This document shows, piece by piece, positions 26,173 through 34,985 of a DNA stretch of 64,000 nucleotides (the first letter of the stretch is position 1; each line of letters begins with the position of its first letter). The position numbers were made by a program, and so were the translations under genes. The notes under the pieces are model-generated. The model was not told the DNA's origin, made no database searches, and saw only the letters and a program-made list of their open reading frames with translations. The DNA is from Microbulbifer sp. MKSA007 (GTDB lineage: Bacteria; Pseudomonadota; Gammaproteobacteria; Pseudomonadales; Cellvibrionaceae), in assembly GCA_032615215.1 (NCBI GenBank), contig CP128433.1, positions 758,501 through 822,500 of the forward strand, read 5' to 3'.

Positions 26173-26331
26173 TGTTCTGCTCCTTAGCGGCTTTTCTTAC
26201 TCGTTTGGGCCTGTTCTGCTGTGGCCCGTTTGAGTGTTATTAAAAAGCTCCAAGGAGGCGCTGGCGTGGCGCAGCTATGACCAACTGCGGCTCAATTGTG
26301 GCGAAATATGGCGATCGCTCCGAAACCCAGC

Positions 26332-26466
26332 TCAGAAGCTGGAAGGGGCTGGGCGACCGCAGTTATAGCAGGGGATGGATGGACAGACGGGGCTGGGGCC
26401 ATCAACAGCTGCTATGTACCGCACAATTGCCAGAACCAGGGCAATAATCAAAGCACTAATGGTCAT
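26332..26466 (-). CDS. Candidate 44-residue membrane peptide upstream of pdsO
   Basis: A short ORF with a good ribosome site (GGAG, 7 bases before the ATG). Residues 1-22 are hydrophobic (TISALIIALVLAIVRYIAAV), then a Pro/Cys tail contains CPSIPCYNCGRP with three cysteines. It is on the same strand as pdsO and 160 bases upstream of it. No family is recognised. The good start signal and clean membrane segment argue for a real gene; the small size argues caution. Confidence 0.35.
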   Translation of the reverse strand: MTISALIIALVLAIVRYIAAVDGPSPVCPSIPCYNCGRPAPSSF

Positions 26467-26640
26467 CCCTTCTCTCCCCGCACCACCAGGTCCATGGGTG
26501 GCGCGACTAGCTCGCTCTTAGTATAGGCTCGCGGTCCCGCAGTCGCAGGGCCTCAGCTCTGTAGAGGAGCCCATATATCCCCAGGATTTGGGGTAGACTT
26601 GCCGGCCAACAAGTTTCAACTTTCGCCAGGAGTCCGAGTT

Positions 26641-28251
26641 TTGTCGCAGTCATCCCCAGCTCAGGAACAGGCAGTCGAAAAATCTGGTGCTTCCAGATTG
26701 CTGCGGGGCAGTTCCGTTGTCGGTGCTGCCACTATGCTGTCGCGAGTGGCCGGGCTGGTTCGTGACGTGGCGCTGGCCCGCTTTGCCGGTGCGGGCGATG
26801 CTGCCGATGCCTTTTTTGTCGCATTCAAGATTCCCAACTTTTTTCGCCGTCTATTTGCAGAAGGTGCATTTGCCCAGGCCTTTGTGCCGGTACTGGCCGA
26901 ATACCGCCAAAAGGGCGGTAAGGCGGCTGCGCGAGAGTTAAATGACCGGGTTGCGGGCGCTCTTGGTGGCGTACTTTTGTTGGTTACTCTGTTTGGTGTT
27001 CTCTGCGCTCCACTAGTGACGGGTATTTTTGCTTTTGGCTGGTGGTGGGACGGCAGTGAGCGTGAGAAGTTCGATCTCGCTACCGATATGTTGCAGATCA
27101 CTTTTCCCTATTTAATGCTGATTTCCCTGGCGGGATTTACCGGGGCAATACTCAATACTTTCGATCGTTTTGCGATTCCGGCGCTAACCCCGGTGATGCT
27201 CAACCTGGTTTTGATTGCTGCGGCGACTGTTGCTACCAGCTGGTTTAATCCGCAAATTATGGCGCTGGCTTGGGGCGTTTTTGTTGCGGGGGTGGTGCAG
27301 CTGCTGTTTCAACTGCCTTTTCTCGCTCGTGAAGGTTTGCTACCTAGCCCTAAGTGGGATTGGCAGCACAAAGGAGTGCGTAAAATTTTACGCCTGATGG
27401 CGCCGGCGATTTTTGGTGTGTCAGTGACCCAGATCAGCCTGGTGATGGACACTCTGCTGGCTTCATTCCTGCCCAGCGGCAGTGTTTCCTGGCTCTATTT
27501 TTCCGACCGGCTCACCGAGCTGCCCCTGGGGGTGTTTGGGGTTGCGGTGGCAACGGTGATTCTGCCGAGCTTGTCGCGGCAGCACACTGACGGAGACCCC
27601 CGCCGGTTTCGTCATACCCTCGACTGGGCTTTGCGCAGTGTCACGCTAATTTCCCTGCCCGCTTCTGTAGCCTTGGTGGTACTGGCTGAGCCGCTCCTGA
27701 CAACCCTTTTTCAGTATGGGCAGATGCAGCCGCGCGATATGCAAATGGCCGCCTGGTCCCTGCGCGCTTATGCCATGGGGTTGTTGGCGTTTATGCTGAT
27801 TAAAGTGCTGGCGCCGGGCTATTTTGCCCGCCAGGATACCTATACCCCAGTGCGTTTTGGCTTAATCGCTATCTCGGCCAAAATGGTGTTGAGCCTGCTG
27901 TTTGTGATACCGCTTAACTACTACTTCAAGCTCGGCCATATGGGTCTGGCACTAGCTACGGCTTGTCAGGCTGCTATTAACGCCTGGCTCCTCTATAAAG
28001 GCCTGCGTCGAGATGATGTCTATAAACCTGAGGCTGGGTGGGGCACTTACCTGGTAAGGTTGCTTCTGGCGAATTTGGCCATGGTTGCGATTTTGCTCGG
28101 GGCCCTGCACCTGTGGTCACAGTGGAGTGAATGGGCCTGGTATGACCGCGCCTGGCGTATGGGGCTGATCGTAGCTGCGGGGGGAGCGACCTATCTGTCA
28201 GTTTTACTGGTTTCGGGATTGCGCCCCCGCCACTTCCGCGCCACAAGTTAG
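26641..28251 (+). CDS. murJ: Lipid II flippase
   Basis: MurJ (MviN) flips lipid II across the inner membrane for peptidoglycan synthesis. The protein has about 14 membrane helices. The N-terminal helix carries SVVGAATMLSRVAGLVRDVA, followed by AFFVAFKIPNFFRRLFAEGAF, both typical. I start at TTG 26641 (536 residues) because AGGAG lies exactly 8 bases upstream. An in-frame TTG at 26599 would add 14 residues without a site. Between rpsT and ribF the order equals that of Pseudomonas, apart from the pds genes inserted before it. Confidence 0.95.
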   Translation: MSQSSPAQEQAVEKSGASRLLRGSSVVGAATMLSRVAGLVRDVALARFAGAGDAADAFFVAFKIPNFFRRLFAEGAFAQAFVPVLAEYRQKGGKAAARELNDRVAGALGGVLLLVTLFGVLCAPLVTGIFAFGWWWDGSEREKFDLATDMLQITFPYLMLISLAGFTGAILNTFDRFAIPALTPVMLNLVLIAAATVATSWFNPQIMALAWGVFVAGVVQLLFQLPFLAREGLLPSPKWDWQHKGVRKILRLMAPAIFGVSVTQISLVMDTLLASFLPSGSVSWLYFSDRLTELPLGVFGVAVATVILPSLSRQHTDGDPRRFRHTLDWALRSVTLISLPASVALVVLAEPLLTTLFQYGQMQPRDMQMAAWSLRAYAMGLLAFMLIKVLAPGYFARQDTYTPVRFGLIAISAKMVLSLLFVIPLNYYFKLGHMGLALATACQAAINAWLLYKGLRRDDVYKPEAGWGTYLVRLLLANLAMVAILLGALHLWSQWSEWAWYDRAWRMGLIVAAGGATYLSVLLVSGLRPRHFRATS

Positions 28252-28350
28252 TTTATTAAGTGGGCATATCTGGATAAATATGGCCTCTGGCCGCCCAGTG
28301 GGAATCCGCTATACTGTGCGGCTCGATTTTATGAGGATGGGAAAATCGCT

Positions 28351-29331
28351 TTGGCCCAGGAGCGCGAACTAATTCGCGGGTTGCACAACCTGCGCCCCCG
28401 CCACCGGGGAAGCGTGGCGACAATCGGCTCGTTCGATGGTGTACACCTCGGCCACCAGGCGATTATTGCGCAGCTCAAGCAGCGCGCGCAGGAACATGAT
28501 CTGCCCTCGGTGGCGATTATCTTTGAGCCCCAGCCACATGAGTTCTTCTCTGGGGAAAGGGCGCCCGCGCGTCTGATGCGCTTTAAAGAGAAGGTATTGG
28601 CGCTATTTGATGCTGGTGCCGACCGGGTGTTGTGCCTGCAGTTTAACGAGAAACTGCGCAACCTGAGTGCCGATGCCTTTGTGCGCCGTATTCTGGTGGA
28701 CGGCCTTGGAATCCGCCATTTGGTGGTGGGAGACGATTTCCGCTTCGGCTGTGATCGCAGTGGCGATTATCAATTCCTTCAGGGCGCCGGGGCCGAAAAT
28801 GGATTCACGGTGGAAGACACGGCTACGCTTGAGGTTCGCGGAGCCCGGGTGAGTAGCACCCGCATCCGCGAAGCGTTGCAGCGGGGCGAATTTGAGTTGG
28901 CCGAGGCCTTACTCGGACGCCCTTACAGTATTACCGGACGGGTTGCCCCCGGCCGCGCTTTGGGCCGGCAACTGGGTGCTCCCACAGCCAATGTGCGTTT
29001 GCACCGCTACCGCTCCCCGCTGGTTGGCGTTTACACCGTTCGCACCAAAGCCGCGAATGGAAGTGAACTCGCAGCTGGGCGGCCGGAAATTGACGGTGTT
29101 GCCAATGTGGGGTTTCGCCCGACAGTTGAGGGAGAGGGCGCCCGGCCACTGCTGGAAGTCAACTTGTTTGATTTTGATGGCAACCTCTACGGGAAAGAAC
29201 TAGCGGTAGAGTTTTGCCACAAACTTCGCAATGAAGAGAAGTTTGCCTCCCTGGAAATCCTCAAAGCCCGCATCGCTCAGGATATTGACGATGCTAAAGA
29301 CTGGTTTGTGCAAAACCCCAAGGGGCACTAA
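28351..29331 (+). CDS. ribF: Bifunctional riboflavin kinase/FAD synthetase
   Basis: RibF phosphorylates riboflavin to FMN and adenylates FMN to FAD. It has 326 residues. The N-terminal FAD-synthetase half has TIGSFDGVHLGHQ, VGDDFRFGCDRSGD and the SSTRIREAL motif. The C-terminal kinase half has GRALGRQLGAPTANV, GVYTV and GVANVGFRPT. The start appears to be a TTG at 28351, giving the normal N-terminus ELIRGLHNLRP. A TATACT element at 28310-28315 may be its -10. It begins the ribF-ileS-lspA-fkpB-ispH group. Confidence 0.95.
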   Translation: MAQERELIRGLHNLRPRHRGSVATIGSFDGVHLGHQAIIAQLKQRAQEHDLPSVAIIFEPQPHEFFSGERAPARLMRFKEKVLALFDAGADRVLCLQFNEKLRNLSADAFVRRILVDGLGIRHLVVGDDFRFGCDRSGDYQFLQGAGAENGFTVEDTATLEVRGARVSSTRIREALQRGEFELAEALLGRPYSITGRVAPGRALGRQLGAPTANVRLHRYRSPLVGVYTVRTKAANGSELAAGRPEIDGVANVGFRPTVEGEGARPLLEVNLFDFDGNLYGKELAVEFCHKLRNEEKFASLEILKARIAQDIDDAKDWFVQNPKGH

Positions 29332-29382
29332 CCGGTGTATAGACGATGAATTATTCTCTACTAGAGCTGAAGTAGACATCCA

Positions 29383-32187
29383 ATGACTGATTATAAAGTG
29401 ACCTTAAACCTGCCTGAGACCGACTTTCCTATGCGCGGCAATCTGCCCCAGCGCGAGCCGGCTATTTTAAAGAAGTGGCAGGAAACCAAGCTCTACGAAA
29501 AAATCCGCGAAGCGCGGGCAGGGCGCGAGCAGTTTATCCTGCACGACGGCCCTCCCTACGCCAACGGGGATATTCACATAGGTCACTCGGTCAACAAGAT
29601 TCTCAAAGATATTATTATCAAGTCGAAAACCCTGAGCGGTTTTGACGCTCCCTATGTGCCTGGCTGGGACTGCCACGGCCTGCCGATTGAGCACCGCGTC
29701 GAGAAAAAGATTGGCAAGGCTGGCGCAAAGGTGGATCACAAAACTTTCCGCCAGAAGTGCCGCGAGTACGCAGCCAAGCAGGTGGATGGACAGAAGAAAG
29801 ACTTTATTCGCCTGGGGGTGTTCGGTGAGTGGGACAACCCCTACCGCACCATGGATTTCCAATTTGAAGGCGATATCATCCGAGCGCTTGGGCGAGTGGT
29901 CAAAAATGGCCATTTGGCACGGGGTTTCAAGCCCGTGTACTGGAGCGTTGTGGGCGGATCAGCTCTGGCGGAAGCGGAAGTGGAGTATCAGGATAAAACC
30001 TCCTACTCCATTTACGTTTGCTATCCGGCGACGGAAGAGACATCCCTGGCTATCGCCGATGCGGCAGGTGGACACGCGGGTGAAGGCCCCTTATCCGTTG
30101 TCATCTGGACCACAACCCCCTGGACGCTTCCTTCCAGCCAAGCGGTTTCTGTCAATGCTGAGCTGGAATATGTTGTGGTGCAAACGGCTGAGCGCCGATT
30201 GCTCGTTGCCGAAGCACTCAAGGATGCCGTATTGGAGAAGGCGGGGCTCGAAGGTGAAGTGGTAGGCCGTATTCGCGGTGCCGCCTTGGAGCACCTGAAG
30301 CTAAACCATCCTTTCTACGAGAAGCAATTGCCGATGATCCTCGGCGACCATGTCACCACTGATGCAGGTACAGGCTGTGTACACACTGCGCCGGACCATG
30401 GTCCCGATGACTTCCAGGTGGGCAAGCGCTACGGCATCGATACCCTGAACTATATCGATGACAATGGCGTATACCGCGATATGGTACCGCTGTTTGCCGG
30501 TGAGCACGTCTACAAGGTGGACGACAAAATTGTGGCCCTGTTACAGGAGCGCGGAGTACTTCTGCACCAGGGTAAGATGGAGCACAGCTACCCCCACTGC
30601 TGGCGCACCAAGACGCCGCTTATTTACCGTGCGACTCCGCAGTGGTTTGTGAGCATGCAGCAGAATGACCTTCTGGAGAATGCACAGAAGGCAGCGGATG
30701 AAGTTCAGTGGATCCCCGGTTGGGGCAAGGCTCGTATCGATGCCATGCTCGATGGCAGTCCGGATTGGTGTATTTCCCGCCAGCGCACCTGGGGCGTGCC
30801 CATCGCTTTGTTTGTTCACAAAGAGACCCATGAAATCCACCCGGACACTCCCGCTTTGATGGACAAAGTGGCTGAAAAGGTCGACGCCGAGGGTATGGAT
30901 GTTTGGTTTGACCTGGACCCGCAGGAACTCCTGGGAGGTGAGGCAGACCAATATCAAAAGGTGACCGACACCCTGGATGTCTGGTTCGATTCAGGTGTGA
31001 CTCACTACGCCGTACTGGAGCGCCGCAACGGCCTGCGTTTCCCGGCAGATCTGTACCTTGAGGGCTCTGATCAGCACCGAGGCTGGTTCCAGTCTTCACT
31101 GAAGACCTCCATCGCCATCAACGATTGTGCCCCTTATAAGCAAGTGTTGACCCACGGTTTCACGGTAGATGCACAGGGACGGAAAATGTCCAAGTCCATC
31201 GGCAATACCGTTGCACCACTGGATGTAATCAATAAGTTGGGTGCAGATGTATTGCGCCTTTGGGTTTCCGCTACAGACTTCAGTGGTGAAATGGCGGTTT
31301 CCGATGAGATCCTGAAACGCACAGCGGACTCTTACCGTCGCTTGCGCAATACGGCTCGTTTCTTCCTGTCCAACCTGGCTGGGTTTGACCCGGAAAAAGA
31401 TTTGTTGCCGGAGAGTGAGCTTCTGGCGCTGGATCGCTGGGCGCTGGATAAGGCTGCGCGTCTACAGGATGAAATTATCGCGGCTTACGATAACTACCAG
31501 TTCCACCAGATCTATCAGAAGTTACATAACTTCTGCGTCGTGGAAATGGGTGGCTTCTATTTGGATATCATCAAAGATCGTCAGTACACCACCAAAGAGG
31601 ACAGTACTGCACGCCGCTCTGCGCAAACCGCCCTCTATCATATTGTTCAGGCATTTGTTCGCTGGATTGCGCCTATCCTGAGCTTTACCGCAGAAGAACT
31701 ATGGCAGTTTATTCCCGGTGCCAAAGCGGACAGCATCTTTATTGAAGAATGGTATTCGCTGCCGAAGCTGCCAGTAGACTCGGTTAAAGGTGCGGACTAT
31801 TGGGCCGCCATCGCCGAAGTAAAAACTGCGGTAAACAAGGTGCTTGAAGAGCAGCGTGGAGCTGGTGCTATTGGCGGCTCCCTGCAAGCGGCGGTGACTC
31901 TGTTCGCCGAAGATGACTTGCGCGAAAAGCTCTTGGAGCTCGAAGACGAGTTGCGCTTTGTTTTGATTTGCTCCTCCACTTCTGTACAGCCACTCAGCGA
32001 TGCTGCCGGTGCAGAGTCCACAGAGCTGGAAGGATTGAAAGTCAGCGTAAGCAAAGTGGATCACCCCAAGTGTGCGCGCTGCTGGCATTACCGTGCCGAT
32101 GTGGGTGTATCAGCAGAGTATCCAGACATTTGTGAGCGCTGCGTGGAAAACGTTTCTGGTGAAGGAGAAGTGAGGCACTATGCCTAG
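29383..32187 (+). CDS. ileS: Isoleucyl-tRNA synthetase
   Basis: IleRS charges tRNA-Ile and edits misactivated valine. It has 934 residues (E. coli 938). The HIGH motif is at 65-68 (GDIHIGHSVNK). KMSKSIGN lies in the second half. The editing domain shows TTPWTLPSSQAVS. The C-terminal zinc site is CARCWHYRADVG...CERCVENV. Its last 8 bases overlap the start of lspA. Low-level mupirocin class cannot be judged by eye. Confidence 0.98.
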   Translation: MTDYKVTLNLPETDFPMRGNLPQREPAILKKWQETKLYEKIREARAGREQFILHDGPPYANGDIHIGHSVNKILKDIIIKSKTLSGFDAPYVPGWDCHGLPIEHRVEKKIGKAGAKVDHKTFRQKCREYAAKQVDGQKKDFIRLGVFGEWDNPYRTMDFQFEGDIIRALGRVVKNGHLARGFKPVYWSVVGGSALAEAEVEYQDKTSYSIYVCYPATEETSLAIADAAGGHAGEGPLSVVIWTTTPWTLPSSQAVSVNAELEYVVVQTAERRLLVAEALKDAVLEKAGLEGEVVGRIRGAALEHLKLNHPFYEKQLPMILGDHVTTDAGTGCVHTAPDHGPDDFQVGKRYGIDTLNYIDDNGVYRDMVPLFAGEHVYKVDDKIVALLQERGVLLHQGKMEHSYPHCWRTKTPLIYRATPQWFVSMQQNDLLENAQKAADEVQWIPGWGKARIDAMLDGSPDWCISRQRTWGVPIALFVHKETHEIHPDTPALMDKVAEKVDAEGMDVWFDLDPQELLGGEADQYQKVTDTLDVWFDSGVTHYAVLERRNGLRFPADLYLEGSDQHRGWFQSSLKTSIAINDCAPYKQVLTHGFTVDAQGRKMSKSIGNTVAPLDVINKLGADVLRLWVSATDFSGEMAVSDEILKRTADSYRRLRNTARFFLSNLAGFDPEKDLLPESELLALDRWALDKAARLQDEIIAAYDNYQFHQIYQKLHNFCVVEMGGFYLDIIKDRQYTTKEDSTARRSAQTALYHIVQAFVRWIAPILSFTAEELWQFIPGAKADSIFIEEWYSLPKLPVDSVKGADYWAAIAEVKTAVNKVLEEQRGAGAIGGSLQAAVTLFAEDDLREKLLELEDELRFVLICSSTSVQPLSDAAGAESTELEGLKVSVSKVDHPKCARCWHYRADVGVSAEYPDICERCVENVSGEGEVRHYA

Positions 32188-32715
32188 TTCCAACCCTGTT
32201 TGGGGGCATCCATGGCGCTGGTACTGGCTGGCGCTGGTGGTGGTTGTCCTCGATATCGCCAGCAAAGTCTGGGCCGTGGATATGTTTATGCACGGCCCAT
32301 CAATGCAAATTATTCCCGGCTTGCTGCAATTTACTTATGCGGAAAACTACGGTGCTGCCTTTAGCTTTCTGTCTGATGCTGGGGGGTGGCAGCGGTGGTT
32401 TTTCGGAATTATTGCCTTTGTATTTAGCGTTGTTGTCAGTGTTTGGCTATGGCGCTTGCCGGCAACAAAGCGCTGGGAACCCTGTGCCCTGGCGCTAATT
32501 CTGGGGGGGCCTTGGGCAACCTTTGGGATCGAGTGCTGCTGGGTTACGTAAGGGATTTTATTTCGGTCTATTACGGCAACTGGCACTTCCCGGTATTCAA
32601 TGTTGCGGATATGGGAATTAGTATCGGCGCTGCAATGCTGGTTATTGAGCTACTTTTTTTGCAGAAAAAGAAAGTGGCAAAGCAAAAAATAACGTGGAAG
32701 TCTAACGAACTATGA
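32180..32715 (+). CDS. lspA: Lipoprotein signal peptidase, frameshifted in this sequence
   Basis: LspA (signal peptidase II) cleaves prolipoproteins in the inner membrane and is essential. The frame opened at 32180 is correct through NYGAAFSFL and LALILGG, then goes wrong at the G-run 32503-32509. The adjacent frame continues with GALGNLWDRVLLGYVRDF and FNVADMGIS, carrying the two catalytic Asp (YVRDF and FNVAD). One extra G (8 instead of 7) would restore a 178-residue protein of normal length. This most likely is a base-calling error. The start overlaps ileS and the end overlaps fkpB (ATGA). Confidence 0.93.
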
Positions 32716-33152
32716 GTAATGCCGTTATCGGTGAACACTGCCGGGTGACACTGCACTTTAGCCTGAAATTGGATGATGGCACTGAGGTGGATTCAACCTT
32801 CAAAGGTGACCCAGCCTCTTTCAGTGTTGGCGATGGCAGTTTGCTGCCGGGCTTTGAAAAAGCGCTTTTTGGTTTAAAAGCGGGGGATGAAGCCGAGATC
32901 GAGATACCGCCGGAGATAGGCTTTGGTCAGCGCAACCCGGAAAACCTGCAAAAGGTGCGCCGGGATACCTTTTCTCCCGATATGGAGCTGGAGCGCGGGT
33001 TGGTAGTCTCTTTTGACAATGGCAGCGGCGAACTCCCCGGAGTAATCAGTGAGATTGGTGAGGACGATGTTACCGTCGACTTTAATCATCCATTGGCCGG
33101 TCAAACCTTAAATTTCCATGTGAAAATTATTGCGGTGGATTCGATCCAATAG
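32712..33152 (+). CDS. fkpB: FKBP-type peptidyl-prolyl isomerase
   Basis: This 146-residue SlyD/FkpB (SlpA)-type isomerase is probably a cytoplasmic folding helper. LDDGTEVDSTFKGDPASF, GDGSLLPGFEKALFGLKAGD and VDFNHPLAGQTLNFHV are characteristic, with the insert-in-flap region between about 70 and 120. There is no metal-binding His/Cys tail as in SlyD. The start ATG overlaps the lspA stop. Its place between lspA and ispH is conserved in Gammaproteobacteria. Confidence 0.92.
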   Translation: MSNAVIGEHCRVTLHFSLKLDDGTEVDSTFKGDPASFSVGDGSLLPGFEKALFGLKAGDEAEIEIPPEIGFGQRNPENLQKVRRDTFSPDMELERGLVVSFDNGSGELPGVISEIGEDDVTVDFNHPLAGQTLNFHVKIIAVDSIQ

Positions 33153-33195
33153 GGTCGGGTTCCCTCTTTGTAGCAAGTAGGGTACTGAAGTAGAT

Positions 33196-34128
33196 ATGCA
33201 AATCCGAATGGCTAACCCCCGGGGCTTTTGTGCCGGTGTTGATCGGGCAATTGATATTGTGAATCGCGCCCTGGATGTATTTGGTGCGCCGATCTATGTC
33301 CGCCATGAAGTGGTGCATAATAAGTTTGTGGTGGAGAGCCTGAAAGAGCGCGGTGCGGTCTTTGTCGATGAACTCGATGAAGTGCCCGATGATGTTATCG
33401 TTATCTTCAGTGCTCACGGTGTTTCAAAAGCTGTGCAGCGCGAAGCTGAAGATCGTGGCCTGCGTGTATTCGATGCTACTTGCCCGCTGGTTACCAAGGT
33501 GCATATTGAAGTGAGTAAGTTCAGCACCGACGGTGCTGAGTGCATACTTATCGGCCACGCCGGGCACCCGGAAGTGGAGGGCACAATGGGGCAGTATGAC
33601 AACTCTGCTGGCGGTGCCATTTACCTGGTTGAAGACGAAGAGGATGTTGCGAAGTTAACTGTTAAAGACGAGAGTAATCTCGCCTATGTTACCCAAACAA
33701 CACTATCCATGGATGATACCGCTCGAGTCATTGATGCCCTGAGAGTGCGTTTCCCTGAAATCCGTGGGCCTCGAAAAGATGATATCTGTTACGCGACCCA
33801 GAATCGCCAGGATGCTGTAAAGCAGCTGGCTCTGGAAAGTGATCTGGTCCTTGTTGTTGGTAGCCCGAATAGTTCTAACTCTAATCGCCTGCGTGAACTC
33901 GCTGAACGCTGTGGTGCTGCTGCTAAATTGATCGATGGTGCGGATGATATCGATGCAGATTGGCTTCAGGGTAAGTCGGCCATAGGAATCACAGCGGGAG
34001 CGTCAGCACCGGAAGTCCTGGTACAAGGAGTGATTGACCGACTGCAACAACTTGGTGCAAGCCTTCCTGAAGAAATGGATGGAAGGGCTGAGAATATACG
34101 TTTCTCCCTGCCTAAAGAGCTGCGTTAA
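33196..34128 (+). CDS. ispH: 4-hydroxy-3-methylbut-2-enyl diphosphate reductase
   Basis: IspH catalyses the last step of the MEP pathway, making IPP and DMAPP with a [4Fe-4S] cluster. It has 310 residues. The three cluster cysteines are Cys12 (RGFCAGVDRAI), Cys96 (DATCPLVTK) and Cys198 (DDICYATQNRQ). HEVVHNK and SSNSNRL carry substrate-binding residues. It closes the lspA-fkpB-ispH group, and a stem-loop spans its stop codon. Confidence 0.97.
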   Translation: MQIRMANPRGFCAGVDRAIDIVNRALDVFGAPIYVRHEVVHNKFVVESLKERGAVFVDELDEVPDDVIVIFSAHGVSKAVQREAEDRGLRVFDATCPLVTKVHIEVSKFSTDGAECILIGHAGHPEVEGTMGQYDNSAGGAIYLVEDEEDVAKLTVKDESNLAYVTQTTLSMDDTARVIDALRVRFPEIRGPRKDDICYATQNRQDAVKQLALESDLVLVVGSPNSSNSNRLRELAERCGAAAKLIDGADDIDADWLQGKSAIGITAGASAPEVLVQGVIDRLQQLGASLPEEMDGRAENIRFSLPKELR

Positions 34129-34139
34129 TCAGCAGCTCT
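34116..34139 (+). terminator. Possible weak terminator overlapping the ispH stop
   Basis: AGAGCTGC and GCAGCTCT pair perfectly (8 bp) around an 8-base loop that contains the TAA stop. Only a poor T-tract follows (ATCTCCT), so termination strength is doubtful. Confidence 0.45.
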
Positions 34140-34440
34140 ATCTCCTATCGGCAAGCTGGCTAGCCCACTTATCGCCCCCTCCAAGCCGTTTGTCGGCAAG
34201 CTGCAAAACCCTCGACCCCATCGCTTACCTGCTTTCCATAAACTGGTATATATACGATAACAATACGAACCAAAGTGTTGTGCCTCCACTTTACTTGCAC
34301 ATTGTTTGTAAAGTACTGGGGTGAGAATTTTTGTGTGCAAAATTTATACTGAAAAGCTGCACGCTTTAGATAAATTGAGATTTTTCTCTCCATGCCAGGC
34401 AGCATAGCCCAGTACTTATAGGTTCTTTAAGGCAGCAAAT
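34140..34440. promoter_or_regulatory. Upstream region of the minor pilin operon
   Basis: No gene was found in these 301 bases. They hold the direct repeat TCGGCAAGCTG (34148-34158 and 34193-34203, 45 bases apart) and a 7-bp inverted repeat ACTTTAC/GTAAAGT at 34288-34314. The composition turns AT-rich from about 34240. A good ribosome site (AAGGCAG) precedes the first pilin. No sigma-54 (GG-N10-GC) promoter could be made out; regulator binding at the inverted repeat is a guess. Confidence 0.4.
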
Positions 34441-34956
34441 ATGATTAGCTTCAAAAAATACATAGGGGCAACCCTTATAGAGTTAATGGCGACTATCACC
34501 ATCTTAGGGATTGTACTTGCGATTGGACTACCTTCATTTAATTCATTATTTGATAGCAATCGCTTGTCGGCTATGACAAATGACTTGAACGGTGTTCTTC
34601 AATATGCACGTTCTGAAGCTGTGCGTATAGGAGGTAGCGTAGAGGTAGGTGCAATTGACGATGATATTGGTAATGGAGTTATTGTCTGGGTTGATAGTGA
34701 CGGGAGTGATTCTTATGACGATGGAGAGGAGTTAAGAATGCTACTTGTCGAGTACGAGGATATTGTAGTTACAGCGGAAGTCTCTGGTGCCGGAGTGGCA
34801 GACTTAGATTTTAGCTATGGCGCGCAGGGGGAGATAAGTCTTGGGGCCACTTTAACTTTGGATTTATGTGATAGTCGGACAGGAGATTATGGTCGCCAGT
34901 TGCAGGTTCTCGCTTCTGGGGCTTTAAGATTGAATACCAATATGCCTTGCCCGTAG
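34441..34956 (+). CDS. Type IV minor pilin, FimT/FimU/GspH-like
   Basis: This 171-residue prepilin has a short leader ending KKYIG, the prepilin peptidase site G9|ATLIE with Glu at +5, and a hydrophobic helix MATITILGIVLAIGLPSF. The GspH-like region after it contains RLSAMTNDLNGVLQYARSEAV. Minor pilins of this class prime pilus assembly from the inner membrane. It heads the operon fimT/U-pilV-pilW-pilX-pilY1-pilE and is the FimU counterpart by position. Two conserved Cys occur near the C-terminus (DLCDSR, NMPCP). Confidence 0.85.
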   Translation: MISFKKYIGATLIELMATITILGIVLAIGLPSFNSLFDSNRLSAMTNDLNGVLQYARSEAVRIGGSVEVGAIDDDIGNGVIVWVDSDGSDSYDDGEELRMLLVEYEDIVVTAEVSGAGVADLDFSYGAQGEISLGATLTLDLCDSRTGDYGRQLQVLASGALRLNTNMPCP

Positions 34957-34985
34957 GAAAACGGATTGAAAAGAGGATAATTTGA

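Noticed and set aside
26296..26526. 76-codon plus-strand ORF upstream of murJ
   Set aside because: There is no ribosome site, its composition is unlike a protein, and it overlaps the better-supported minus-strand 44-codon ORF.
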